DNA of 64,000 nt, from the NCBI GenBank assembly GCA_028023455.1, contig JAQFVV010006476.1, forward strand, positions 806,001-870,000. The letters run 5' to 3'. Origin of the DNA: Epiperipatus broadwayi (Eukaryota > Onychophora > Udeonychophora > Euonychophora > Peripatidae). The translations under genes and the position numbers were made by a program. Of the stretch, positions 11,395 to 21,780 are shown piece after piece (position 1 is the stretch's first letter; each line of letters starts with the position of its first letter). The notes below the pieces were generated by a model. The model saw only the letters and a program-made list of their open reading frames with translations, was not told where the DNA came from and did no database searches.

Positions 11395-12235
11395 GTTGTC
11401 AAAATAATAAGAATATATGTAATATGTGATCTTATATCACATTGGTGGTTCAGGATTAACACTTATAAATATGCGAATACATCGTAGGAATTATTTAACA
11501 TTTGAACACTATCTAAGAGAATATTAAACCGTTTTTATCAAAAAATGTCAAGTTTTCTGAGGAATATAGTAGAGAATATTGGCTGCCTTCTGTTCAAGAA
11601 TGATCTGCATTGATTATTGGCAAAAACATGCTTATATTCAACTGCATCATTGTTAAATTAAAGCATTATTATTATCTTAGAAGATGTGATTTGGAACAAA
11701 CTTTTATACTATGAGACAAATCTGATTCCATCAAATGTTCAAATTATCTGCACAAGAAATGTATTTAGTTAAATAAAAAATTAGTCCAGAAGAAAATTCT
11801 AATATAGTGACAAAATCATGACAATATTGGCCAAGGTGATTGTTGGAAAAAGGCAATTTCATTAACCAGAGATGTTTGTTGTTGATTTTGAGTCTTAATT
11901 TTTTTCATTGTCAAGAAAACATTAAATGATGATTCATCCAGCTACTTTTCTTAATATCTAGCTCTCCATTGTTTAGTTCATAGACCTATTCACATCAAAC
12001 TCTAGAAATTGCTTAGCTATTAATGTTCTAGTTGGAAGTGTCATTGAAAATTATTTAATGGGCCCCAAATTATTTAACTGTTTTGAAGACCAGTCATTTC
12101 CAATAAATAATTGAGTTTCAAATATAATTAGTTTTAGAAAAAATATGATATTTTCGTCTTACCTATTTCTTAAAACTATCAATCTTGAATCATTAAACAG
12201 GCCACCATTTTGGGACACAGTCCCTTTAGGTAATG
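11395..12235. other. Unannotated AT-rich stretch
   Basis: No coding signal, splice structure or known repeat could be recognised. Confidence 0.4.
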
Positions 12236-12245
12236 AAATAGCAAC

Positions 12246-12858
12246 ATCACATGACCACCATTCCTTATGCTTTCCCATAACTGTTATTAAAACAGGCAAA
12301 ACTCTCCATACAGTAGAGCCACTCAGTGCAAGCCACAGTAATCAATGGATACCAGAAGACTTGTGCATAATATCCCTATCCAATGTCTACTCATCCAGTA
12401 TTCCCAGACTAGTTTCTGGCCTGTGGACTTCATCAGTGATGAACCTTGGATCTGAGAGCACTGCACCTAGATCTTAGGATCTAATGCAACCCTCCAGCAG
12501 CCACTTTTTATCTCTACACAACTACAAAATTATGAGAATAAAATTGAAAACAATAATATTTTCAATCTAAGCTCATTAGCTTATATAGTCATATAGGTCT
12601 GAACTCAGTTCAGTACCCATACATTTTGGTATCTTTGGTTCTTTAATAACAACAGCTACCATTATCCTATTAGGCAGGATTGGTATTAAACCACTAAACA
12701 TCACATGATCAACATTTCTTATGCTTGCTCATAATTGTTATTAAAACAGGCAAAAGTTTCCATACAGTAGTGCCACTCAGTGCAAGCCAGAGTAATCAAT
12801 GGATTCCAGAAGGCTTGTGCATAAAATCCCTATCTAGTGCTTACTCATACAATATCCC
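12246..12858 (-). mobile_element. Family B insertion, about 1.4 units, 5' end near the cleavage site
   Basis: The flanks AAATAGCAAC lie at 12236-12245 and 12859-12868. Reading the minus strand, the element starts GGGATATTG, which is 2 nt inside the expected 5' product of family B hammerhead cleavage. It then runs through a full unit with its own hammerhead (12393-12451) into part of the next unit. The ORF at 12145-12477 is an antisense reading of this repeat and is not a gene. Confidence 0.85.
12393..12451 (-). ncRNA. Type I hammerhead ribozyme, family B, core intact
   Basis: CTGATGA, GAAA, stem III ACTAGT and cleavage C are all present on the minus strand. Stem II carries one mismatch (GTCC/GGCC) and the inner stem I is weaker than consensus. 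Confidence 0.7.
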
Positions 12859-12869
12859 AAATAGCAACA

Positions 12870-13950
12870 ATTTGATCTTTTTTTAAATTGAGGCAAGACA
12901 AACATTTTTTATATCTTTGTAAACCGATATCAATCTTAGACTTCTGATTTCTATGATGCCAAAATGTAGGGTTAGTATATTATGTAATTTTATTATTTTG
13001 TCTAAATGTTTATATACAAAATATGTTTTTTTTTACATTAAGATAAATCATCTATAATATGTCACGGCTCAAGATTCTCCTTTTTTTTTTCACTGAAATC
13101 AGTCAAAAATACATTGAATTGATATTAGAAAAATCATTTGTAAATATATGTAATGTATTCCAGTAAAAAGGTTACTGATTCTCTCTCCAAACTGCTCTTG
13201 CACGTGTTATATAGGGTCATACTTTAGATATTCATCACACAAAGTTTATCATGATTTGTTTATCATGGGTTAAACAAATGAGAAAGAAATGCAGAATATC
13301 AGTTCTATTGAACTATAAAACACATGTACAAATCAAATTACTTTCTAAACACTTCAAATATTTATTTATTTATTTTTAAAAAAAATCTATGAACAGATTA
13401 GCAATCGATAAAATAAGGATGAACTTAAAAAGAGGAATTGGGTTTTTGTAAGTTTTGGGAGCCCATTGATATAGGGAATTTTCAAGGAGATTTTGCTAGT
13501 ATATAATAATATCAGGAAGTTTTTTTTAATTTTAAAATAACAGTTGAAAATTTCCAATAGGTCACTAAGGATAAAGATATGATGCCAAAACTGAAAATGA
13601 ATCATTAGTGGTAAGCATTACATTTTTAATGATAAATAAAAAGTATAAGCTTTTAAATCTAGCTCATCATTAAAAGAATGTAAGCACACAGAAATCTAAT
13701 AAAGTATGCACAAAAAACAATAGCAGAAACAACAGATCTCAATGGAAGATGATGACTCTCTGAGAATTCTTCTAGGAAAAAAGGAACTTCTAATCAATGT
13801 TTCATAAGGATATGATAAAAAGTAGAATTTTTGCAAGTAATGATTTTTTGTTATAATCTAAGTTTATGACATTCCTAAGACATATAAATCTGCCATACCT
13901 TTAATATTCATTATTTTCAGCAACTGTTTTTTCTTTACATTCTTTAGATA
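12870..13950. other. AT-rich stretch, nothing recognised
   Basis: The ORF at 13387-13605 (minus, 72 codons) is hydrophobic and low-complexity, with no recognisable domain or splice context. Confidence 0.4.
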
Positions 13951-13961
13951 TATTCTTAAAA

Positions 13962-14225
13962 TAGGCAAAACTCTCCATACAATAGTGCCACTCAGTGCAG
14001 TGCTCTCAGATCCAAGGCTCCTCACTGATGAAAGCCACAAGCTAGAAACTAGTCTGGAGATATTGGATGAGTAGGCACTAGTTAGGGATTTTATGCACAA
14101 GCCTTCTGGCATCCACTGATTGCTATGGCTTGCACTGAGTGGCACTACTGTATGGAGAGTTTTGCCTGTTTTAATAACAGTTATGAGCAAGCATAAGAAA
14201 TGGTGATCAGGTGATGTTTAGTAGA
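13962..14225. mobile_element. Family B foldback, short left arm
   Basis: About 38 bp of minus-sense B sequence switches at the shared CAGTGCA motif near 13996-14002 to a plus-sense unit that includes the hammerhead at 14009-14067 and ends near TGATGTTTAGTAG. The 108-codon ORF on the minus strand is an artefact of this repeat. Confidence 0.75.
14009..14067 (+). ncRNA. Type I hammerhead ribozyme, family B, compensated stem II
   Basis: CTGATGA, GAAA, ACTAGT and the cleavage C are intact. Stem II is AGC/GCT where most copies have GGC/GCC, so both partners changed and pairing is preserved. One C-A mismatch is present in inner stem I. Confidence 0.8.
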
Positions 14226-14549
14226 CATATACATATTTTCATTGATAATATAATATCTAAAAATAAAAACTCATATGCTTTGCTCATTTTTTAATTACTT
14301 TTCATTCACCCATCATTTTTAAATTTATTTATCAGTTACTTAATTTCTGACTTTAAAATCTCTTCACTGGTTACTAAGTTAAATAATTATTTTATTATTC
14401 AATGATCTCTCTTTTGTTTAATGAGGACACCAACAATGTATTATTATTAAACAAAGGCAAAACTCACCATACAATAGTGCCACCCTGTGCTAACCAGAGT
14501 AATCAACAGATGCCAGGCTTATGCATAAAATCCCTATCTAGTGCCTACT

Positions 14550-14613
14550 ATATCCCCAGATTAGTTTCTGGCTTGTGGCCATCATCAGAGAGGAGCCTTG
14601 TATCTGAGAGCAA
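14550..14613 (-). ncRNA. Hammerhead, family B, stem III weakened
   Basis: The CTGATGA/GAAA core and a four-pair TGGC/GCCA stem II are intact, but stem III reads ACTAAT so its palindrome is broken, and pair 1.1 is U-U. Probably weak or inactive. Confidence 0.65.
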
Positions 14614-14765
14614 TGCACCTAGATCTTAGGATCTAATGCAACCCTCCAGCAGCCACCTTTTAACTCTACTACAAAACTATGAGAATGAAATTGAAAACAC
14701 AAAAATATTTTCAATCTAAGCTCAATAGCTTATATAGTCATATGGATCTAGGTGCAGTGCTCTCA

Positions 14766-14825
14766 GATCCAAGGCTTCTCACTGATGATGGCCACAAGCC
14801 AGAAACTAGTCTGGGGATATTGGAT
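14766..14825 (+). ncRNA. Type I hammerhead ribozyme, family B, best-preserved copy
   Basis: CTGATGA at 14782-14788 is followed by a perfect four-pair stem II (TGGC/GCCA, loop CACAA), GAAA at 14802-14805, stem III ACTAGT, and C14811 as cleavage base. Inner stem I TTCTCA/TGGGGA pairs fully with G-U wobbles. Outer stem I ATCCAA/TTGGAT pairs fully across a GGC/TA internal loop. This copy is the best template for the family B consensus. Confidence 0.9.
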
Positions 14826-15335
14826 GAGTAGGCACTAGATAGGGATTTTATGCATAAGCCTTCTGGCATCTATTGATTACTCTGGTTAGCACAGGATGGC
14901 ACTACTGTATGGAGAGTTTTGCCTTTGTTTACAACAATTATGTGCTAGTATGAGATGGTGATCATGTAATGTATTATTATTGTCAGAAAACAGAAAAAAA
15001 TTTCTTTTCTAGTGAAATCTCATATTCATAATATTGTTTCTTAAGAGTATCTCAGAAACATAATGGACTTAAACATTCGAGTTAGTAATTGAATGTGTAA
15101 CAGCTATTATTTTACATGAGCAAAGAAGGAATATCAACGTCCTATCCCTATGTGGAGAATTAAACGTATTTTTTAGATGCAAAGGTAATGTTAATATTTG
15201 CTTTGTATACACATATATTTTATTGAAAACAAAAGATGTGTGTGGGTTTAGCCATTTAATGTTCATACCTAGAATACTCCAGAAATAAAATAAATAATTA
15301 CGCAGAAAAATAAAACTTATTGGAATTTGCAACAG

Positions 15336-15378
15336 GCTAATTTGCATGTAAAGGAAAGTTATTTTATGCAAATTAGCA
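15336..15378. repeat. Short hairpin with CTAATTTGCAT arms
   Basis: GCTAATTTGCAT (about 15338) and ATGCAAATTAGC (about 15366) form a perfect inverted pair with a short loop. The same arm sequence forms a second hairpin at about 53140-53181, so it is a dispersed small family. The arms contain the ATTTGCAT octamer. Confidence 0.5.
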
Positions 15379-15533
15379 AAGTCTGCAGAAGAATTAAATG
15401 AGAAATGAAATAAACTTGTGTGTAAAAACTAGTGGAAAGATAAACTAGTGAAAGTGAAGTTGTTTTGAACATTAATAAAGAAGAATTTTAGTCAAGAATC
15501 CAATCGAACTATCTCTGAATTATTGCGTGTGTA

Positions 15534-15634
15534 GTCAAGCGTTATTAGCCGAGAGGTCAGCGCAGCTGCCTTGCAAGCAAGCAGTTGGTTGCAGACGGTT
15601 GTTAAGGGTTCGCATCCCGGCAGATGCTATGACA
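15534..15634 (+). repeat. tRNA-derived retroposon with A tail
   Basis: GTCAAGC at the 5' end, a D-arm-like GAGAGGTCAGCGC, an anticodon-like arm CTGCC..GCAAGCAG, an extended variable region, a B box GGTTCGCATCC and a 3' end GCTATGACA are all present. A short A tract follows (15640-15650). Acceptor arms pair partly (GTCA/TGAC and AGC/GCT). The long variable region suggests a Leu/Ser-type source. Confidence 0.65.
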
Positions 15635-15639
15635 TATGA

Positions 15640-16515
15640 GAGAAAAAAAATATGTGTGTGAGCAAATTCTGCTTACAAAATTATAGAGATACAAGTTACA
15701 GTGTAAAGAGATTTTACAGATATTCAATCTCTAAGGAGATTTGAACTTTAAAAAGATCTGAGTGGTCTTATACGCAAATGATTAGCAAGTTGAATTACTA
15801 ATATTCTTATTATTATTTACAGTAAATAAACTCTTGAAGTTTTATTTAAGTTTTGTTGCTTTTCTTATTTAATAAAATATAATTATTCATCTTCCAACTG
15901 ACGGCATGGCCTGGATATATTGGAAAGTTTTAATCTATGATCAGTGACAGAAACAACATTCACAGATAATCATATAATAATGACGCCTTTGTATTCTGAC
16001 ATTTAATAATATATGGATTTATTTAAGTTTTTTATATTAATTTATGTTTTCATAAATAAAAGGCTTCTGATATTTAGTACAAATGTTGTGAAAACATTTA
16101 ACAATAACGTCATTTAAGTTCATAGAGAACACATCATTACTTTTAATTTTGGGCCATAGATTTTCCTTTCTAAAAATATGTGCATTAAAATCTTTCCGAA
16201 TTTTTTTTGCCTTTCTTTGATGATATTGCAATAATATTATCCAATAAAAAACATTTTTTCTCTCAACGTACTGGTTGTAATTTGGAAGTATAGATGTTTA
16301 TAAAGCAAAACACCATTATCTTAAACAAATTTTTGAATATAATAATGAGAAGTAACCAAATTACCAGAAAACTGTACATTCTAGTGCCATCTAGCATATA
16401 TTTGAATAATTAGTGTTTACTAAATGCATACAAAATCCTTATCTTTAATAAAATGACCAGGAATTTATACACCCATATTAAGGATTTTATACTATCTGGT
16501 AATCAACAATTACTC
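15640..16515. other. AT-rich stretch, nothing recognised
   Basis: The minus ORF at 16037-16231 has no domain or splice support. Confidence 0.4.
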
Positions 16516-16531
16516 AAGTTATACTAAATGA

Positions 16532-16784
16532 ATGTCACATGATCACCACACCCTATGCTTTCTCATAACTGTTATTAAAACAGTCAAAACTCTCCATACA
16601 GTAGTGCCACTCAGTGCAGGCCAGAATAATCAATGGATGCCAGAAGTCCACAAGCCTGAAATTAGTCTTGGGATATTGGATGAGTAGGCACTAGATAGGG
16701 ATTTCATGTACAAGCCTTCTGGGATCCATTGATTAATCTGGCTTGCACTGAGTGATCCTACTGAATGGAGAGTTTTGCCTGTTT
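16532..16784. mobile_element. Family B foldback with 13 bp TSD, ribozyme core deleted
   Basis: The flanks TTATACTAAATGA lie at 16519-16531 and 16785-16797. A minus-sense arm switches near 16645 to a plus-sense arm after the position of CTGATGA, so only the distal half of the hammerhead remains and the copy is catalytically dead. Confidence 0.8.
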
Positions 16785-16797
16785 TTATACTAAATGA

Positions 16798-17545
16798 TAT
16801 TGGAGAGCTGCTTCTTGGTGATTTTTTATTATTAACCTGGTTTGAGATTTATGTTACTCTTCAACCAGATTAAATTTGATTCAAAACTTTAGGGTGACTC
16901 ACATTTCATATTGTTAACTTGACATATAAATAGAATTAAAGATGGTTAATGGATACATATCTGCACTTTTTCTAATATTGAATTCCAGGCCTTCTTGATA
17001 AAAACAAAACAAAAAGTTAGTCTGAAGATGATAGAAATATGGAGAACATGGATTTTATATGCATCTTGTAATCATTGATTATTCAAATTTATGCTATTTG
17101 ATACTACAATTGAATGCTGAATTCACATAATTAACTTTTAATATTATTAGTCTTTCCTTGATGCATCTAAACCTATATTAAGAGTTATAATCCATTTAAT
17201 GAACACTAAAAGATTGTTACACATTAAAACCGTTCTACTTTCTGGATATTAGCATTTATCAAGATCAAAGAATTTCACCTATATTTCTAGGGAGATGTAT
17301 TTACATTATATGTCATTCAAGCTCATGATTTAGATTCAAATAATTTAAAATTTATACCAAAAAAAGAATTGAAATGAGGTCCGCAACTTTATATTTTAGT
17401 TTTACAGTTATATACTAATGGAAGCCTTTTTTGATTAATATCGTGTACCAGGAATGCCCAATTCATGGATATGCTTGAAACACAACACATCATAGAACTA
17501 AATTTTGCACATCTAATCTTTGATTACAAAAATAAAAAGTAATAT
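16798..17545. other. AT-rich stretch, nothing recognised
   Basis: No coding frame, repeat or RNA gene could be assigned. Confidence 0.4.
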
Positions 17546-17547
17546 TT

Positions 17548-17650
17548 ACTAAGGCTGTAACCTCAAGAATATGCGCGTAAAAATGCGATAGTAGGGACCT
17601 CTACAGGTCTTAACCACAGGCTTATGTTTTGGAAGAAAATAGGGGAACCC
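17548..17650 (+). repeat. Foldback F, single left arm
   Basis: The sequence from TTTACTAAGGCTGTAACC onward matches one arm of the F family up to the loop region (GGAAGAAAATAGGGG), after which similarity stops. No right arm is present, so this is a half copy. Confidence 0.65.
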
Positions 17651-18340
17651 TTCTTTACTTCAACCTACTTTCTATATAAATAGGTGAAACTGAAGCGGTT
17701 AGATCTGAGAGCATGAAGCTATTCAATACTTCACTGATTAAGACCACATTTCTTATTTATTACACATTAATACTCGCGAAATCTTTCGATTTACAATGAG
17801 TAAATGGAAATATCTTATAGATAGAAATCTATTACGATAATTTAAAGTTGAAACTAGATCTTGTAAATGAAGCAATTTTTATTAGTACTCAGATAAATAT
17901 GGTAACAAAAATTCAAATTCAATTAGTCAAACTACAAAAAAAAAGTTCTATAATCTTTCTGTAAATATACATTCGATACTTACTTAGTCTTGAGGTGACT
18001 AATCCAGAATGGATTTACAACAGTTTTTAATTTTCATTTTATAACTGATGATTTTATATTGGAGAATTTTGTTGTGTTTTTTACGAAAATTTATTTTCAT
18101 TCCTAAACTTGATAAAAACAAAATAAAGTTTTTTTACAATTAACTTTTTCAAATTTAAACTTGCTCTGTTATTTTTATTAACAAATTTAAATATAAATAT
18201 TGAAAATTTAATGAAAACAAAACTGATTCAGACGTTTAATTAAACTAAGCATGTTTAAACTTTAATTTGTTTTATTATAATTTATTATATTATAAAAAGC
18301 ATTAAATATTTATTATCTATATTATAAATAGTCAAAATAA
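17651..18340. other. AT-rich stretch, nothing recognised
   Basis: No gene or repeat was recognised. Confidence 0.4.
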
Positions 18341-18343
18341 GAG

Positions 18344-18860
18344 TCATAGATCACATGACCCTATTCTATTAAGCTTGTAAGTTTAAATGCTTTCTCTAGC
18401 TTAGCATTTATCACAAAGCTTGTTGAGGAATTGGCAATCCTCATTGTTTATAACTTACAAGCTTAATAGAATAGGGTCATGTGATCTATGACTCATTTTG
18501 ACTATTTATAGTCTCTGCCTTAAGTCTTATGCAATGTTATGTTGCTAAGACTACTAATACATGGTATGGCAGCCCCGTTTAGCTATTTGAGTTGGATAGC
18601 TGGGTTTGAAGACATGCAGGTGTCTGAAAATTTCGGATTTTCCACTCAATAGATAACTTTTTAGTTAAATGCTGGCTTTGGGTTGGTGTTTTTAGATCTA
18701 GTGTCTGAACCTAACCTAGCATGTCTCTGAGGAGTGCCAGAGCATGAGACCATGGTCAGAGGTTTGGGGGGGGGGATCCTGACAGAGATATTTTAAATGC
18801 TTTCTCTAGCTAAGCATTTATCACAAAGCTTGTTGAGGAATTGGCAATACTCATTGTTTA
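18344..18860 (+). mobile_element. Family C element, more than one unit with foldback start
   Basis: The block starting AAATGCTTTCTCTAGCT occurs near 18386 and again near 18794, an offset of about 408 bp, which sets the family C unit length. The first about 40 bp are the inverse of 18440-18482, so the insertion starts with a template-switch hairpin. The ribozyme at 18710-18775 is mutated. Confidence 0.75.
18710..18775 (+). ncRNA. Hammerhead remnant, family C, GAAA mutated to GAGA
   Basis: CTGAGGA, stem II and the ACCATGGT stem III are retained, but the conserved GAAA reads GAGA (A14 changed). Predicted inactive. Confidence 0.7.
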
Positions 18861-19424
18861 TCTATATTAAAATATTTTATATAAAAATTTAATAGAAGCA
18901 CTAAAGTATTATGCATCCAAACTCATGCATCAAAAAAGTGGCTAATATATTAATAAAAGGTTAGCCACTCCTGGTCTATACCAACTTGACTTTAAGAAAG
19001 GTAATAAGGCAATATTGGAATTTATAGACCTATCAATCTTTTATCAAAATTTTTACCAAGTTAAACACTACTCATTTTCAAAAAACATCGGATTCTAATC
19101 AATCAAAAGAATAAGCTGGATTTAAAATTAGTTTTAGCACAGTACGAATTAAGAGAAGTTATAATAAAAAAATCCAATAAAACAACTTATTATTATATAT
19201 TGGATTTGTAGATTATGAAAAGGCATTTTATTTTATAAGCAGTTTTATGGTGATTAAAGTATTGAAGCATCAAGATATAAACCCAAGATATTGTCACATT
19301 CTGAAGAATATTTATCAAAATGCAACAATATATAATGACACTAGGATTAACAATAAGAAAGGTGTGCATCAGGCTGATTCTATATCTCCAAGCTTTTTAC
19401 AGAAGTTTTACAAAAATATTTTGT

Positions 19425-19628
19425 AATTATAAATTTATTTAACGACATTGATTACGTAAGTAATATTTACTAAGGCAATAAACCTAAAGCTTGTGCGCTT
19501 GAAAATGCAAAGGTAGAGACCTCTACAGGTCTTAACCACAAGCTTATGAGTAAGCTTGTGGTTAAGACCTGTAGAGGTCTGTACCTTTGCATTTTCAAGC
19601 GCACATGCTTTAGGTTTATTGCCTTAGT
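19425..19628 (-). mobile_element. Foldback F, copy 3, in a LINE
   Basis: Bounded by AAAAATATTTTGT at 19412-19424 and 19629-19641 (13 bp TSD). It has long inverted arms around 19538-19552 and, at its left, the asymmetric tail ATAAATTTATTTAACG in inverse orientation relative to copy 1. This shows the element has a fixed polarity despite its foldback arms. Confidence 0.8.
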
Positions 19629-20110
19629 AAAAATATTTTGTGAATAATGGGGAGTAAAAGTAAATGAAAATTATTCATGTTAATTAGATTTTGCAAATGA
19701 TGTGCCATTTTGCCAAAAATACTTCAGAGCTTCAGGAAATGTTGCAACAGTTATCCAGTTGAAAATAAGAAAATAGTATTAAAGATAAATGCCAAAATAA
19801 TTAATGCAATCTTCAATGGGTTTTTTCAGGGAAAAATAAAGATTAATAATCATGAATTGAAAGATTATTAATCAGTAATACATTAATCTGATTATTAGTA
19901 TAGAGAGAAATATAATGGGATGAAGTTAATCATAAGTGCTTTTGGTAAAAATAATTTAATGTTAAAATGAAATAAGCATACATGTTTGAAAAAATTAGTT
20001 TTTAATTTTCCAATTTCTTTTACTTATGAATATAATGACTGGATATCTAATAGAAAAGCAATGCAGTTTAGACTACCCGAAAAGTATAAAGAAATGTATT
20101 TTAGAAGTAA

Positions 20111-20408
20111 ACAGGCAAAACTCTCCATACAGTAGTGCCACCTTGTGCCAACCAGAGTAATCAATGGATGCCAGAAGGCTTGTGCATAAAATCTCCATCT
20201 AGTGTTTACTCATACAATATCCACAGACTAGTTTCTGACTTGTGGCCTTCATCAGCGAGGAGCCTTGGATCTGAGAGCACTGCACCTAGACAAGCCTTCT
20301 GGCATCCATTGATTACTCTGGTTGGCACAGGATGGCACTACTGTATGGAGAGTTTTGCCTGTTTAATAACAGTTATGTGCTAGCATAAGAGATGGTGATC
20401 ATGTAATG
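20111..20408. mobile_element. Family B foldback inserted in a LINE, 12 bp TSD
   Basis: The flanks TTTTAGAAGTAA and TTTTACAAGTAA (one mismatch) lie at 20099-20110 and 20409-20420. Removing the insertion rejoins the LINE frame region. The minus arm carries an intact-core hammerhead at 20213-20271; the plus arm begins after the ribozyme. Confidence 0.85.
20213..20271 (-). ncRNA. Type I hammerhead ribozyme, family B, core intact
   Basis: CTGATGA, stem II GGC/GTC (with a G-U pair), GAAA, ACTAGT stem III and the cleavage C are present on the minus strand. Inner stem I has one U-U mismatch. Confidence 0.75.
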
Positions 20409-20725
20409 TTTTACAAGTAATAAGGAAAGATCCAAAAATTAAATATATGGATGAGAAAATAAACTGATATAACACACATCATTGAAAGAATTATGAGACT
20501 AAAATAGAGATTAACATATTTTTAGAGGAGATGGTAATAGATGGATAGTTGAAGTTTTAAATTGTATTCCAGAAAATTTTAGAAGACCCAGAAGGCATCC
20601 AAATGTGAGATGAGTGGATGAAATAAGAAAGTTTGCAAGTGTGATGTAGTGAAGAGAAGGTAGGTGTCAGAGTAATTGGATTAAAATTGAAGAACTTCAT
20701 TTTGCAGTGAATTGAAAATGATTAA

Positions 20726-21236
20726 AAATAATGACTACATGATATGCACTATTATTCTCAAAATCAGCATACAAAATAGAAATTTAACCTATTTTCTGTC
20801 AAAACAATCTTCTCTAAACTTGAGAAAATTCCATTTAATGGCCTCAGTTCTTATTTTTTCAAATTTTACAATTAAAATTGCAATCAGTGATAAAATAATT
20901 TTATGTTCTCTTTATGATATTTTTTTAAAAGTCGAGCTTCAAATCTATAATTAATTATATATATGTGATATGATGCAAAATGTTTTTTAAAAACGGATTG
21001 CATTATCTTAGCATATCAATCATAGCTTTTAAAGATTTACCTAATATCAATTTTTATTATATGTACTTAATAAGTACATTCTAATTTAATTTTATGTTAT
21101 ATTATTACAATGGAGTTTTAAATTGCCACTTTAAGCAAAAAAGTGAAGCTTAGTATTATTAGAAAAAGAATTATAAGGCTTAGCACTTTCGGGGAACTTA
21201 GGTCTCCATATTCATAGCCTATCTTGGGAGTGTCAG
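20726..21236. other. AT-rich stretch, nothing recognised
   Basis: The ORF at 20712-20954 has no recognisable domain. Confidence 0.35.
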
Positions 21237-21237
21237 C

Positions 21238-21780
21238 TTACATTGAGATTTTAAGCAAAGCTTGGCAGTAATTTATGCAAAATTTATTCAAAGTTTTCTT
21301 TTGTATAGGCCATTTTCTGGAGATTGCAAAGCACGATTCTTTTCCGTTTATTGCATAGTTGTCATTTGCAATAAAGCATGCCACCTTTATTTTTCGTTTT
21401 GTATCATTATGCTCAGTGCACAGTGCCCTTGCCAAGGTGGGTTCAAACACATGGCCTATTGTTTTTTGGTGCTCAAAGAATATGGATTTGTTTTCAGTAT
21501 TGTTTAAATCTCTCCTGTATAAATAGTGATGTTGAGATGTTTTGGTGATGATGTTGGCATGAGTTTTTCCATAATATGTTGCTCTACATCCATTAGCTGG
21601 GCAGGAAATTTTGTAAACTGCTTGGGTTATTTGATCAGAGGGTATTTCATCTTTGGTATTGTTTATCAGTCTGTTTGTTGAAGATGGTGTGTGGAATCCT
21701 AATTCAAAGAACTCAGCAAATATTTTATATTTCCAAGAAATTGATGGTATGTAAGGTAGCAGTAAACAAAATATAAAGGA
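21238..21780 (-). pseudogene. Penelope-like element, GIY-YIG domain remnant
   Basis: The minus strand is open for about 170 codons ending in a stop at 21238. It begins near 21745 with a linker (INNTKDEIPSDQITQ) that leads into VYKISCPANGCRATYYGKT. This fits the N-terminal block of the GIY-YIG endonuclease domain that follows the reverse transcriptase in Penelope-like elements. A second conserved block follows (IFFEHQKTIGHVFEPT). No RT domain was recognised upstream, so it is a 5'-truncated copy with a surprisingly clean frame. Its linker resembles the copies at 27.3 and 28.5 kb, but it belongs to a different subfamily. Confidence 0.65.

Larger units (their letters stand above)
14449..14967. 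mobile_element. Family B foldback pair with 14 bp TSD
   Basis: The flanks AATGTATTATTATT lie at 14435-14448 and 14968-14981. A minus-sense unit meets a plus-sense unit near 14745-14752. Each arm has its own hammerhead. One 12-15 bp duplication encloses both arms, so the inverted pair entered the genome in one event. Confidence 0.9.
18955..20725 (+). pseudogene. RTE-like LINE reverse transcriptase remnant, twice interrupted
   Basis: Conceptual translation across frames shows reverse transcriptase landmarks in order: a RPINLLS-like block (about 19035), VDYEKAF (about 19210), a QADSISPSF-like block (about 19370), FANDVPFC corresponding to FADDI (about 19695), and the C-terminal RWIVEVLNCIPENFRRPRR region (about 20540-20600). 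It matches the 51.1-51.8 kb copy in its C-terminal part. It is interrupted by foldback F (19425-19628) and family B (20111-20408), both with target duplications, and has many stops and frameshifts. The enzyme would have copied its own RNA into DNA; this copy cannot. Confidence 0.75.

Noticed and set aside
12145-12477. 110-codon ORF, and similar ORFs at 13864-14190, 14402-14629, 20135-20383 and 62305-62547, sharing an NQSNQWMPEGLCIKS-like peptide
   Set aside because: All are the same stretch of family B read in antisense. The frame is not conserved across copies and runs over the ribozyme.
16645-16690. Family B hammerhead at 16.65 kb
   Set aside because: Only the GAAA half is present; the template switch removed CTGATGA.
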